Under the pieces are notes generated by a model. The model saw only the letters and a list, made by a program, of their open reading frames with translations. It made no database searches and was not told where the DNA came from. A DNA stretch of 64,000 bases, taken from contig NZ_CP029255.1 of the NCBI RefSeq assembly GCF_003122385.1, positions 1,984,001 through 2,048,000 on the forward strand, read 5' to 3'. This document shows positions 34,690 through 43,297 of this stretch, piece after piece (position 1 is the stretch's first letter; each line of letters opens with the position of its first letter). The stretch is from Flavobacterium crocinum. Lineage in GTDB: Bacteria > Bacteroidota > Bacteroidia > Flavobacteriales > Flavobacteriaceae. A program made the translations under genes and the position numbers.

Positions 34690-35508
34690 CTACAGCACTA
34701 ACGGCACTTGTCTAAATTCATCTTCTTCATTACTCTCAATTCCAAGAGCTTTGTAGATGTATTGGAAAGTCGATAATAATTCTGGTTTTCCATCAATTAA
34801 CGCTACATCGTGCTCGAAATGTGCACTTGGTTTTCCGTCAGCAGTCAGGATTGTCCAGCCGTCTTTTAGTTGTTTGATGTTTCTTGTTCCCATGTTAATC
34901 ATCGGTTCAATCGCCACAACCATTCCTTCTACAAAAAGTTTTCCACGTCCGCGTTTTCCGTAGTTTGGCATTTCTGGTTCTTCGTGCATTTTTTGTCCAA
35001 CTCCGTGTCCAACCAATTCACGAACCACTCCGTAACCGTGAGCTTCGGTATATTTCTGAATCGCATTTCCAACATCTTCAACGCGATTTCCAGCTTTAAA
35101 TTCTCTAATTCCAACGTAAAGAGATTCTTTGGTAACTCTTAAAAGTTTTTTTACTTCAGGAGCCACTTCACCAATCTCGAAACTGTAGGCATGATCTCCG
35201 TGATAGCCATTTTTAAAAGCGCCACAGTCTACTGAAATAACATCTCCGCTTTTCAAAGGAACATTATTAGGAATACCGTGAACAACCTGAGCATTTGGAC
35301 TCATACAAAGCGAATTCGGGAAATCATACAGACCAAGAAAACTTGGTACAGCACCGTGATCACGAATAAATTCTTCAGCTAATTTGTCAAGATATAATGT
35401 AGTCACTCCTTCTTTAATTTCAGAAGCAATCATTCCTAATGTTTTTGATACGATTAAAGCACTTTCGCGCATCAATTCGATTTCCTCTCTGGTTTTTTGG
35501 ATGATCAT
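34690..35508 (-). CDS. map: Type I methionyl aminopeptidase
   Basis: The 272-residue metalloenzyme removes N-terminal methionine from new proteins. All ligands are present: D94 (VDCG), D105 (GYHGDHAYSF), H168 (GHGVGQKMHEEP), E201 (AIEPMINMG) and E232 (FEHDVALI), with the substrate His77 in VVHGIP. Compared with E. coli Map (264 aa) there is a slightly longer C-terminus. It has a CAAAAGTA/TACTTTTG -7 element at 35531-35538. Confidence 0.97.
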   Translation of the reverse strand: MIIQKTREEIELMRESALIVSKTLGMIASEIKEGVTTLYLDKLAEEFIRDHGAVPSFLGLYDFPNSLCMSPNAQVVHGIPNNVPLKSGDVISVDCGAFKNGYHGDHAYSFEIGEVAPEVKKLLRVTKESLYVGIREFKAGNRVEDVGNAIQKYTEAHGYGVVRELVGHGVGQKMHEEPEMPNYGKRGRGKLFVEGMVVAIEPMINMGTRNIKQLKDGWTILTADGKPSAHFEHDVALIDGKPELLSTFQYIYKALGIESNEEDEFRQVPLVL

Positions 35509-35530
35509 ATTTTTTCAGATTTTCAGTTGG

Positions 35531-35538
35531 CAAAAGTA
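35531..35538 (-). promoter_or_regulatory. -7 element (TACTTTTG) of map
   Basis: A perfect TANNTTTG match lies 22 bases upstream of the map ATG on the minus strand. Confidence 0.5.
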
Positions 35539-35575
35539 CAATTTTTAATTAATTTTTTTTGAGTTATTTTTTTCT

Positions 35576-35673
35576 GCCACGAATTCACGAATTATCTCAA
35601 AACAAAACTTTTAAAAATGCAGATTGCACGAATTAATGAATTAATTTTTAAATAAAATTCGTGAATTCGTGGC
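35576..35673. repeat. 18-base perfect inverted repeat, GCCACGAATT family
   Basis: The arms GCCACGAATTCACGAATT (35576-35593) and its exact complement (35656-35673) flank 62 bases. The same family forms the inner pair of the nested element at 16.4 kb. Confidence 0.85.
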
Positions 35674-35744
35674 TATTTAAAGACAAAGAATGAAGAACGG
35701 TCTCAGAAAAAAGCCCTAAATTAGTAGTAAAAACGTATGTAATT

Positions 35745-36995
35745 ATGGAAACTGTTACAGATCAGGATATAGAAAAAGCTAAGGCTTTAAAGAAAATGAA
35801 GCGATTTGCTTTGTCGCTTTTAGGAATTGCAGTCTTGCTTTTTATCATAGCAATTTATTTTAAAATTCCGATGCTGCAGGCTTTTAGTGAAGCCGCAATG
35901 GTAGGTGGAATTGCCGATTGGTTTGCGGTTGTGGCGTTGTTTCGTCATCCGTTGGGAATTCCGATTTGGCATACAGCTATTATTCCGACCAAGAAAAATG
36001 AAATAGGGGAGAATCTTGGAAATTTTGTTTCAGAAGAATTTCTGAATCGGGAGAAGCTAGAAATTAAACTCGACGAATTCAATTTTGCAACCAAAGCTTC
36101 TGATTGGCTTTCGCAGGAAGAAAATGCAGCTAAAATTGCCAATGTTGTTGCAGTAAATATCATTCCGGGGATTTTAAGAACCATTAAAGATGAGGATGTC
36201 AAAAGATTTATTCAGGTTCAGTTTAAGGAAAAAATGGAAGGAATAAATTTTGGAAATTGGGTTGCCGTTGCTTTAGAACCTCTTCAAAAGGGAGATTTAA
36301 AAAATCAGATGCTGACGAATCTTTTGGAAGTAATGAGTGCTGAATTAACCAATAACAAAGATTTAATTAGGCAGAAAGTAAAAGCTTCCACGCCACTTTT
36401 AAGTTTTGGTTTAGCCGATAAAAGTATTACCGAAGGTGTTTTTAATGGTTTACAGGATTTTTTAAATGAAGCCAAAAAGCCTGAAAGTGCAGTTCGTTTA
36501 AAGATTGATGAATATATTTTTGACTTTTTAGAGAAAGTAAAAAACTCAGAAGAAATGAGAGTTAAAATCAACGATATGATTTTAGGTTTCGTTGGAAAAA
36601 AAGAAGTTCAGGATTACATCAATGGAATTTGGGACGAAATCAAACTCTCGATTACAAATGATTTGGATAAAGGAGAGGAATCTTCCATCAAAAATAGTAT
36701 TTCGAGTTTAATTCAAACCTTTGGAAACGGAATCAAAGAAGATCCTGTAATGATTGATAAAATCAATAATTTCATCAAAAATGATTTGCTTTCTGTTCTC
36801 TTGAATAATAAAGAAGTAATTGGCGACCTGATTTCTTCAACTGTAAAATCCTGGGATGGAAAAGAGGTTTCTGAAAAATTGGAACTGGAAATTGGAAAAG
36901 ATCTTCAATACATCAGAATCAACGGAACTTTAGTTGGGGGTGTTATCGGACTTATTATTTATGGTGTAGAACAGTTGTATCATTTATTTTTATAA
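35745..36995 (+). CDS. DUF445 family membrane protein
   Basis: The 416-residue protein has an N-terminal membrane segment (FALSLLGIAVLLFIIAIYF), the DUF445 hallmark EAAMVGGIADWFAVVALFRHPLG, a long helical middle region, and a C-terminal membrane helix (LVGGVIGLIIYGVEQL). This layout is the usual one for the family, a membrane-anchored protein of unknown function sometimes linked to envelope stress. It is monocistronic. Confidence 0.9.
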   Translation: METVTDQDIEKAKALKKMKRFALSLLGIAVLLFIIAIYFKIPMLQAFSEAAMVGGIADWFAVVALFRHPLGIPIWHTAIIPTKKNEIGENLGNFVSEEFLNREKLEIKLDEFNFATKASDWLSQEENAAKIANVVAVNIIPGILRTIKDEDVKRFIQVQFKEKMEGINFGNWVAVALEPLQKGDLKNQMLTNLLEVMSAELTNNKDLIRQKVKASTPLLSFGLADKSITEGVFNGLQDFLNEAKKPESAVRLKIDEYIFDFLEKVKNSEEMRVKINDMILGFVGKKEVQDYINGIWDEIKLSITNDLDKGEESSIKNSISSLIQTFGNGIKEDPVMIDKINNFIKNDLLSVLLNNKEVIGDLISSTVKSWDGKEVSEKLELEIGKDLQYIRINGTLVGGVIGLIIYGVEQLYHLFL

Positions 36996-37053
36996 TAAGA
37001 TATTCGTAATTTTTGCCATTTCGACTGAAAGGAGAAATGACAAAATTGGGTGT

Positions 37054-37093
37054 AAAAAAAGAGGCAAATTTTAAAAGTTTGCCTCTTTTTTTT
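37054..37093. terminator. Bidirectional terminator
   Basis: The stem AAGAGGCAAA / TTTGCCTCTT (37059-37068 with 37078-37087) has T runs on both strands and lies between the convergent DUF445 and gpmI genes. Confidence 0.85.
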
Positions 37094-37108
37094 AAAAGAA
37101 AAATATTT

Positions 37109-38626
37109 TTACAATAACGAATGACAAGTCATTGCATTTGGCTGTTGTACACCCATCAATTCTAAAATTGTTGGAGCAATATCACCTAAAACACCATCCT
37201 GAATGCTTTTTAGCTGTTTGTCAACTAAAATAATCGGCACTGGGTTTGTGGTGTGAGCCGTATTTGGAGAACCGTCAGGGTTAATCATCGTTTCGCAGTT
37301 TCCGTGATCCGCAATTACGATTGTAGTGTAATCATTTGCAAGAGCAGCATCAATTACTTTTTTAGCGCAAGCGTCAACTGCTTCACAAGCTTTAATAGCT
37401 GCTTCCATAATTCCGGTGTGTCCCACCATGTCACCGTTGGCAAAGTTTAAGCAAACAAAATCAACTTCACCTTTGTTCAATTCAGGAACAAGAGCATCTG
37501 CCAATTCGTAAGCGCTCATTTCTGGTTTTAAATCGTAAGTGGCAACTTTAGGAGAATTTCTTAAGATTCTTTCTTCGCCTTCAAAAGGAGTTTCTCTTCC
37601 TCCCGAAAAGAAGAAAGTTACGTGTGGATATTTCTCAGTCTCCGCAATTCTGATTTGTTTTTTGCCTGCTTTTTCTAAAACCTCGCCAAGAGTTTCGGTA
37701 ATATTATCTTTATTGTAAACCACTTTTACGTTTTGGTATGTTTCGTCGTAATTAGTCAACGTTACATAGTACAAGTTTAGTTTGTGCATGTTTTGTTCGT
37801 GAAAATCTTGCTGAGAAAGCGCCTCAGTAAGTTCACGTCCTCTGTCAGTTCTAAAGTTAAAGAAGATTACAACATCGCCTTCTACAATTGTAGCAAGAGG
37901 TTTTGCATTTTCGTCAACAATAACTACTGGCTCAATAAATTCATCTGTAACGTCTTTCTCATAGCTTGAAAGAACACTTGCAACAGCATTTGTTGATGGA
38001 GTTCCAACGCCGTTTACAACAAGATCATAAGCTAATTTAACACGTTCCCATCTTTTATCACGGTCCATTGCATAGTAACGACCGATAATTGAAGCAATTT
38101 TTACAGGAGTATCTTTAATGTAATCATCAAGATCATGAATATATTTTGCTCCGGATTTTGGATCAACGTCACGTCCGTCTGTAAAAGCATGAATGTAAAC
38201 CTGATCTAAACCATATTCCTGAGAAGCATCGATTAAGCCACGAAGGTGTGAAGTATGTGAGTGAACACCACCATCTGAAACTAATCCTAAAAAGTGTACT
38301 TTTTTATTGTTTTCTTTAGCATAAGTAAAGGCGTCAATCAAAACTTGCTCTTTTGCTAAAGTTTTATGTTCTACAGCTAAATTAATTTTGGCTAAATCCT
38401 GGTATACAATTCTTCCGGCACCAAGGTTCATGTGCCCAACCTCACTGTTTCCCATTTGTCCTTCAGGTAAACCAACATTTAAACCGTCAGTTCTAAGTTG
38501 AGCGCTTGGGTAGTTTTTGTAAAGACTGTTTATAAAAGGAACATTTGCATTGTCTATTGCAGATACTTTAGGGTCAGGAGATTTTCCCCAACCGTCTAAA
38601 ATCATAAGGATAACTTTTTTGTTCAT
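37109..38626 (-). CDS. gpmI: 2,3-bisphosphoglycerate-independent phosphoglycerate mutase
   Basis: The 505-residue glycolytic enzyme isomerises 3- and 2-phosphoglycerate. Seen are VILMILDGWGKSP with the first metal Asp, the phosphoserine motif NSEVGHMNLGAGR (Ser61), and ADHGNCETMINPDGSPNTAHT with metal-binding Asp, His and His residues. Length is normal for the Mn2+-dependent class. It is monocistronic with a -7 element at 38644-38651. Confidence 0.97.
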   Translation of the reverse strand: MNKKVILMILDGWGKSPDPKVSAIDNANVPFINSLYKNYPSAQLRTDGLNVGLPEGQMGNSEVGHMNLGAGRIVYQDLAKINLAVEHKTLAKEQVLIDAFTYAKENNKKVHFLGLVSDGGVHSHTSHLRGLIDASQEYGLDQVYIHAFTDGRDVDPKSGAKYIHDLDDYIKDTPVKIASIIGRYYAMDRDKRWERVKLAYDLVVNGVGTPSTNAVASVLSSYEKDVTDEFIEPVVIVDENAKPLATIVEGDVVIFFNFRTDRGRELTEALSQQDFHEQNMHKLNLYYVTLTNYDETYQNVKVVYNKDNITETLGEVLEKAGKKQIRIAETEKYPHVTFFFSGGRETPFEGEERILRNSPKVATYDLKPEMSAYELADALVPELNKGEVDFVCLNFANGDMVGHTGIMEAAIKACEAVDACAKKVIDAALANDYTTIVIADHGNCETMINPDGSPNTAHTTNPVPIILVDKQLKSIQDGVLGDIAPTILELMGVQQPNAMTCHSLL

Positions 38627-38643
38627 TATATTTTTGTTTTCTA

Positions 38644-38651
38644 CAAAGATA
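38644..38651 (-). promoter_or_regulatory. -7 element (TATCTTTG) of gpmI
   Basis: A perfect TANNTTTG match lies 17 bases upstream of the ATG on the minus strand. Confidence 0.5.
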
Positions 38652-39043
38652 AGGCATTTCTAAACTTTGCGGGAGAGAACCGGTGCATATTTATGTTTAA
38701 TAAAATGAACTCAGATAAAAAATATTAATTTAATTATAGAAGTCTTTATTTTTTAAAATTAATTCACACTAAGTTCTCTTTTTAGCTTTGTTTTTGACAG
38801 GATTCTGTTCAATAAAATAGTGCGTATGAGACAGAAAGCCTAAGAAGTTAGAAAATTATTATATCAATTTGTTTTACTTAATCAGGTTTTAGTTTCAAGA
38901 TTTCCACTTTTTGATGTTTTTTTAAGAAAAATGACAAAAATGTTATGTTTTTTAGCGTGAGAAAAAAATCTTACAGAAATAGCATTTTTATGTTAATTAT
39001 GTTAAAGTTTAAACAAAAAACGCCTGAAAATCAGGCTTATATT
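38652..39043. other. Intergenic AT-rich stretch
   Basis: About 480 bases separate gpmI from the next gene. The only structure is a small GCCTGA/TCAGGC hairpin at 39022-39036 that lies before the promoter of the transpeptidase. No ORF or repeat family is visible. Confidence 0.5.
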
Positions 39044-39072
39044 TTGCAAGGAATGAATTTTTTATACTTTTG
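39044..39072 (+). promoter_or_regulatory. Promoter of the murein L,D-transpeptidase gene
   Basis: TTG (39044-39046), an 18-base spacer and TACTTTTG (39065-39072) give a full match to the Bacteroidota consensus, 36 bases before the ATG. Confidence 0.7.
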
Positions 39073-39108
39073 CGATACCCAAATTTTTGTTTAACCTAAA
39101 GAAATTCA

Positions 39109-39834
39109 ATGATTTACAAAATTTATCCGCTATTTGTGTTTTTGTTATTGTCTTTTGGAAAAGATTCAAAAAACACTACAGATCTTAAAAAGAACGCTAT
39201 TGTAAAGTCGATTGCAAAAGTTGAAAAAGTAACAGTTGATTCTAAAATTGAAAGCGTTTACAATGCCCTAAATTCAAACAATTTTAAAATGCCGGAATTT
39301 AAAACTTTTACAGAAGCTTTAAAGGGATTTTATTTGTTGAAAGAAAAAGGAGTTATTAAGAAAAACATTTTGACTCTTATTGATTTCAGTTTGTCATCAA
39401 ACACAAAACGTCTGTGGGTGATTGATTTGACAACTAACACTATCTTGTTTAATTCTCTTGTGGCTCACGGAAGAAATACAGGTGAAGAGTTTGCTACGGC
39501 ATTTTCAAATCTGAATTCTTCATTTAAAAGTAGTTTAGGATTTTATGCCACAGGCGAAATTTATCAGGGAAAACATGGTGCTTCATTGCGTTTAGACGGT
39601 TTGGAAAATGGTGTGAATGACAATGCGCGTCAAAGAGGTGTTGTAATGCATGGTGCAGATTATGTTTCCGAATCTTTTATCAGAGATCATAAAAGATTAG
39701 GCAGAAGCCAAGGCTGTCCTGCAGTTCCAGTTGAATTGACTGATGAAATAATTGAAACCATTAAAGATAAATCGTGTTTGTATATTTATCATCCTTCAAG
39801 AAGTTTTACGATGGAAGAAAGGCTAATTTCTTAG
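39109..39834 (+). CDS. Murein L,D-transpeptidase catalytic domain protein
   Basis: The 241-residue protein has a short N-terminal hydrophobic segment and one YkuD-like catalytic domain (about residues 100-235) of the 'murein L,D-transpeptidase catalytic family' type. It contains VMHGADYVSE and the nucleophile motif SQGCPAV with Cys203. It should act on peptidoglycan in the periplasm, forming or cutting cross-links. It converges on a larger L,D-transpeptidase, and the two genes share the last 12 bases. Confidence 0.88.
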   Translation: MIYKIYPLFVFLLLSFGKDSKNTTDLKKNAIVKSIAKVEKVTVDSKIESVYNALNSNNFKMPEFKTFTEALKGFYLLKEKGVIKKNILTLIDFSLSSNTKRLWVIDLTTNTILFNSLVAHGRNTGEEFATAFSNLNSSFKSSLGFYATGEIYQGKHGASLRLDGLENGVNDNARQRGVVMHGADYVSESFIRDHKRLGRSQGCPAVPVELTDEIIETIKDKSCLYIYHPSRSFTMEERLIS

Positions 39835-41409
39835 TTTAGCATATAAATCCGAATCTAAATTATAAATATCAGCTCTGAACAAGAGCTGATTTTTTTTGCT
39901 CCAAGCTGTCCAGTACCATTGATACAAGGCATACTTTTTCGTGATTTTGAAACTCATGGTTTTCTTAGAAGCTATAATGGTATCAATTCTGTTCTGAGGC
40001 CAGGTTCCGTCAACGTCCAAAATATGCTGCGCCAATTCTAACGGATTTTCAACACGTACACATCCGGAACTCATCGAACGATTATTTCGGCCGAAAATGT
40101 TGCGGTGATTGGTATCGTGCAGGTAAACGCTATGATGGTTTGGAAACAAGATTTTCATTAAGCCTAATGAGTTGGAATATCCGGGACTTTGTACATAACG
40201 ATAATTGTTTGGCTTATTTTCATTCCATGAAACTGGATCTACAACATTTCCTGATGTGTCATAAATAGTGATATTTTTCTTAGCTAAATAATTTCGGTTT
40301 CGTTTCATTGCCGGAACAACGTCTTCTTTTAAAATTGTAGGTGGAACAGTCCAGGTCGGATTAAAAACCACCGTTTTCAAGAAAGAAGTTATAACAGGAG
40401 TTCTTCTTTTACTGGTTCCTACAACAACATTTCTAACCAAAGTAGTGTCTTGATTTTCAACAACATTTAGGCTGTAGTCAGGGATATTGATAATAAAATA
40501 ATTCTCTGCCAGTTCAGATGGATACCATCTCCAGCGCTCTAAATTAGCAATAATTTGTTCCTTTCTTTTTTCTTTTGAATAATTTAAAGCCTTAATTGTG
40601 CCAATACCAATTACTCCGTCAGAAGCAAGCCCGTGTCTTTCCTGGAATTGTTTAACGGCTTCAAAAGTCTTATTGTCATAAATCTTTGTAAGACTGTCTT
40701 TTCTGCCAGACATATCATTCCAGTATAAAAGCCTTTTTTTGATATTGATTAGAGCGGAATTGGTATCGTTTAAAACAATTTTCTCCACAGATTCAATAGT
40801 ATTGATGTTGTCGTCCGGAAAAGTATTAATGATTTCCAGTGCTTTTAATAGTTGTTTGTAGGTTTGTGTTTTAGGCTGAATGTTGTCTACAATGCTGTCT
40901 AATTTGTTTTTATTGAAAGCTTTAATAAGAACATTGTTAACGTCAAATTCCTTTTCATCCAGATCCCAGTTATTGTAGAGTTTTTTAGGATCTAGTTTTC
41001 CTTTGTATAAATGGCTTAGGTATTTTTCGAAATTGTACGTAAGTAAAATATCGTAAGTTGCTAAATCTTTATCATTTAGTTTACCAATTTTACTTTCGAA
41101 TTTTTTTAACTGAGAAGCTTTGTAGTCTTCAGGGTTTAATCCTAATTTATCTGAATTTTCTAATTGAGCTAAAACGTATTTTCTCTTTGCAAGATTTCCC
41201 CAAACGGTTTGGTTTTCAGAAGCAATATAAAATTGCTTAAGCGTTTCGCTTTTAAAAGTGCCTATTGCGGCAGTATCTATTTCAACTTTTCTTTCGTCAG
41301 TAAGTATAATGGCCGGCACCGGTTTTTTGATAATCGGAGTCGGTTTAGGAGTTTCTTTTTTACAACTCACAAAAATGCATATTACTACTAAAGAGTAAAG
41401 TTTCTTCAT
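39823..41409 (-). CDS. L,D-transpeptidase with peptidoglycan-binding domain
   Basis: The 528-residue protein starts with a lipoprotein signal (FVSCKKE) and carries a scaffold region (residues 60-240), a PG_binding_1 domain (NKTFEAVKQFQERHGLASDGVIG), and a YkuD catalytic domain with HDTNHRNIFGRNNRSMSSGCVRVENP, where Cys450 is the nucleophile. The architecture is that of YcbB/LdtD, which forms 3-3 cross-links. Its gene converges with the other transpeptidase gene, with a 12-base overlap of the 3' ends, an uncommon layout for two enzymes of the same class. Confidence 0.9.
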   Translation of the reverse strand: MKKLYSLVVICIFVSCKKETPKPTPIIKKPVPAIILTDERKVEIDTAAIGTFKSETLKQFYIASENQTVWGNLAKRKYVLAQLENSDKLGLNPEDYKASQLKKFESKIGKLNDKDLATYDILLTYNFEKYLSHLYKGKLDPKKLYNNWDLDEKEFDVNNVLIKAFNKNKLDSIVDNIQPKTQTYKQLLKALEIINTFPDDNINTIESVEKIVLNDTNSALINIKKRLLYWNDMSGRKDSLTKIYDNKTFEAVKQFQERHGLASDGVIGIGTIKALNYSKEKRKEQIIANLERWRWYPSELAENYFIINIPDYSLNVVENQDTTLVRNVVVGTSKRRTPVITSFLKTVVFNPTWTVPPTILKEDVVPAMKRNRNYLAKKNITIYDTSGNVVDPVSWNENKPNNYRYVQSPGYSNSLGLMKILFPNHHSVYLHDTNHRNIFGRNNRSMSSGCVRVENPLELAQHILDVDGTWPQNRIDTIIASKKTMSFKITKKYALYQWYWTAWSKKNQLLFRADIYNLDSDLYAKLRN

Positions 41410-41410
41410 A

Positions 41411-41848
41411 TTATAGTTTTTTAAACATCAAATAATGTTCGCCAACGTCTTTAATATCAAAAGCATCACCTTGGGGCTGGTAATTCATTTTTTGATAAAA
41501 GCCAACAGCTGCTGTTCTGGCGTTAAACCAAATCAAATCGACTTTGTTTTCATTGCAGTAGGTTTCACAATGTTTTACCAAAGCTTCTCCAAATCCTTTT
41601 TTTTGATGGTTTTCTAAAACTGCCATTCCTCGAATCTGGGCTTGATTTCGCTCGGCAAATATAGGATTGATTTTTTCGAATAACGAAATAATTCCTGTTA
41701 AATTTTCATCATCAAATAATCCGAAATGATGCGTCGTTTCCAGATCATCTCCATCAAAGATGCAACTTTCGATTGGCTTTCCTTTTCTTAAAACGGGTTG
41801 ACGAACAGCATAAGTTTCTTTTGATGGAATTTCTTTAATTGTAATCAT
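41411..41848 (-). CDS. GNAT family N-acetyltransferase
   Basis: The 145-residue protein has the GNAT fold: the RGMAVLENHQKKGFGEALVKHCETY segment carries the Q/RxxGxG/A acetyl-CoA site, and VDLIWFNARTAAVGFYQKMNYQPQGDAF is the C-terminal half of the fold. It lies 1 base before the L,D-transpeptidase start, so the two may be cotranscribed. The acceptor substrate is not known. Confidence 0.85.
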   Translation of the reverse strand: MITIKEIPSKETYAVRQPVLRKGKPIESCIFDGDDLETTHHFGLFDDENLTGIISLFEKINPIFAERNQAQIRGMAVLENHQKKGFGEALVKHCETYCNENKVDLIWFNARTAAVGFYQKMNYQPQGDAFDIKDVGEHYLMFKKL

Positions 41849-41941
41849 GATTTTTTTTAAAAATAGCGAATTTATAACTTTTTAATTTTAAATTAGTTAT
41901 AAAAAAATGTTGTTTTTTATTAATTTTTTTTGCCCAAAAGC

Positions 41942-41973
41942 TTGTTTTTAACTGAACTTTCTTTCTATATTTG
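41942..41973 (+). promoter_or_regulatory. Promoter of first tRNA-Gly
   Basis: TTG (41942-41944), a 21-base spacer and TATATTTG (41966-41973) match the Bacteroidota consensus. The tRNA starts 10 bases later. Confidence 0.8.
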
Positions 41974-41983
41974 CACCACCAAT

Positions 41984-42056
<73 letters not shown>

Positions 42057-42120
42057 CTAAGAAATCTAAATAATTAAGTTTTGATTTCTTTGTCAAAAAT
42101 AAATATTTTTTGATTTTTAT

Positions 42121-42150
42121 TTGGTTTGAAAATTAAATTATTTATATTTG
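42121..42150 (+). promoter_or_regulatory. Promoter of second tRNA-Gly
   Basis: TTG (42121-42123), a 19-base spacer and TATATTTG (42143-42150) precede the tRNA by 12 bases. Each tRNA therefore has its own promoter. Confidence 0.75.
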
Positions 42151-42162
42151 CACCCTGTTAAT

Positions 42163-42235
<73 letters not shown>

Positions 42236-42240
42236 CTTCA

Positions 42241-42276
42241 AAAGCCTCAAACACTGTTTGAGGCTTTTTTGTTTTT
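42241..42276 (+). terminator. Terminator after the tRNA-Gly pair
   Basis: The stem AAAGCCTCAAAC / GTTTGAGGCTTT (42241-42252 with 42256-42267) has a 3-base loop and a T-rich tail. Confidence 0.9.
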
Positions 42277-42355
42277 ACATCAAAATGAAAAGGGATCAGG
42301 GATCAGGTGGATCAATACAAAAACCGGATCAGGTTCAAAAGTTGGGGATTAAGCA

Positions 42356-42409
42356 AATTCCAAATTCCAATTTTGCAATTATTTGTTTTTAGTTTGGAAT
42401 TTGGAATTT
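42356..42409. repeat. Inverted repeat AAATTCCAAATTCCAA
   Basis: A 16-base arm near 42356-42371 is inverted at 42394-42409 (TTGGAATTTGGAATTT). Single, partial copies occur near 8054 and 59440. Confidence 0.7.
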
Positions 42410-42424
42410 AAAATATTTAAATTT

Positions 42425-43132
42425 TTAATTCAGATTGCTTAAGTCGCTTTCTGGTTCTAGTTCTTCGGGAGTTTGGTTTTGTTTAAAAAGCCTTGCTTTC
42501 AGATTTCCTTTCAAAGTGATTTTTTCTCCTTTTACTTCCAGCCAGCTTCCTTCTCTTAAGCCTAAAACTGGAATAGAGTTGAATGCGTGAAATTCTTTAA
42601 TTCTGGTTTCACGGGTTTCTCCCATGTGCTTGGATTGTAAATCGGCATCCAGATAATGCGGATTTAAATTAAACGGAATTAATCCTAATGTCTGGAAACT
42701 TGGAGGGTAAATTATAGGCATGTCGTTTGTTGTCTGCATTGACAGGCCGCAAATATTACTTCCAGCGCTAGATCCTAAATATGGAGTTCCGTTTTTTACT
42801 GTTTCAGAAAGTAATTGCATGACGTTGTTTTTGTAAAGTTGTGTAACTAATAAAAATGTGTTGCCGCCTCCTGTAAAAATCCCTTCTGCATTTTTTATAG
42901 CCTCCTGCGGATTTTCAAATTCATGGATTCCTTTAACTTCTATGTTAATTGACGAAAAAGCTTCTTTTGCTTTTTGCGTGTATTCATCATGTGATATGCC
43001 GCTGGGACGTGCGTAAGGAATAAATAGTATGGTTTTGCAATTCTTAAAATGTGATTCTAAAGTTGGTAAAATATATTCTAAATATTTTCCTCCGTGTAAA
43101 GTAGAGGTGCTTGCAATAATAATGCTTTTCAT
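42425..43132 (-). CDS. pepE: Peptidase E (aspartyl dipeptidase, family S51)
   Basis: The 235-residue enzyme hydrolyses Asp-X dipeptides in the cytoplasm. It shows IFTGGGNTFLL and the nucleophile motif GSSAGSNICG (Ser122), followed by LGLIPFNLNPHYLD and VLGLREGSWL, all typical of S51 peptidases. The length matches PepE. It has no obvious operon partner. Confidence 0.92.
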   Translation of the reverse strand: MKSIIIASTSTLHGGKYLEYILPTLESHFKNCKTILFIPYARPSGISHDEYTQKAKEAFSSINIEVKGIHEFENPQEAIKNAEGIFTGGGNTFLLVTQLYKNNVMQLLSETVKNGTPYLGSSAGSNICGLSMQTTNDMPIIYPPSFQTLGLIPFNLNPHYLDADLQSKHMGETRETRIKEFHAFNSIPVLGLREGSWLEVKGEKITLKGNLKARLFKQNQTPEELEPESDLSNLN

Positions 43133-43236
43133 GATTTTTTATCTCAAATATTTGTTGGTTAAAGGTATTAAAAACTCGGTTTTGGTGTTGTTATTTTATG
43201 ATTTTAATTAACATATTTTTACCAACTCCTTAGTAT

Positions 43237-43244
43237 TAAATTTG
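43237..43244 (+). promoter_or_regulatory. -7 element (TAAATTTG) of the peptidase operon
   Basis: A perfect TANNTTTG match sits about 54 bases before the first TTG start of the five-gene operon. This supports a start downstream of 43250 rather than at the ATG 43246. Confidence 0.55.
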
Positions 43245-43297
43245 GATGAGATTAAGATATTTTTACCGTTTTAAGAATATTTTTAATTTATTTCATT

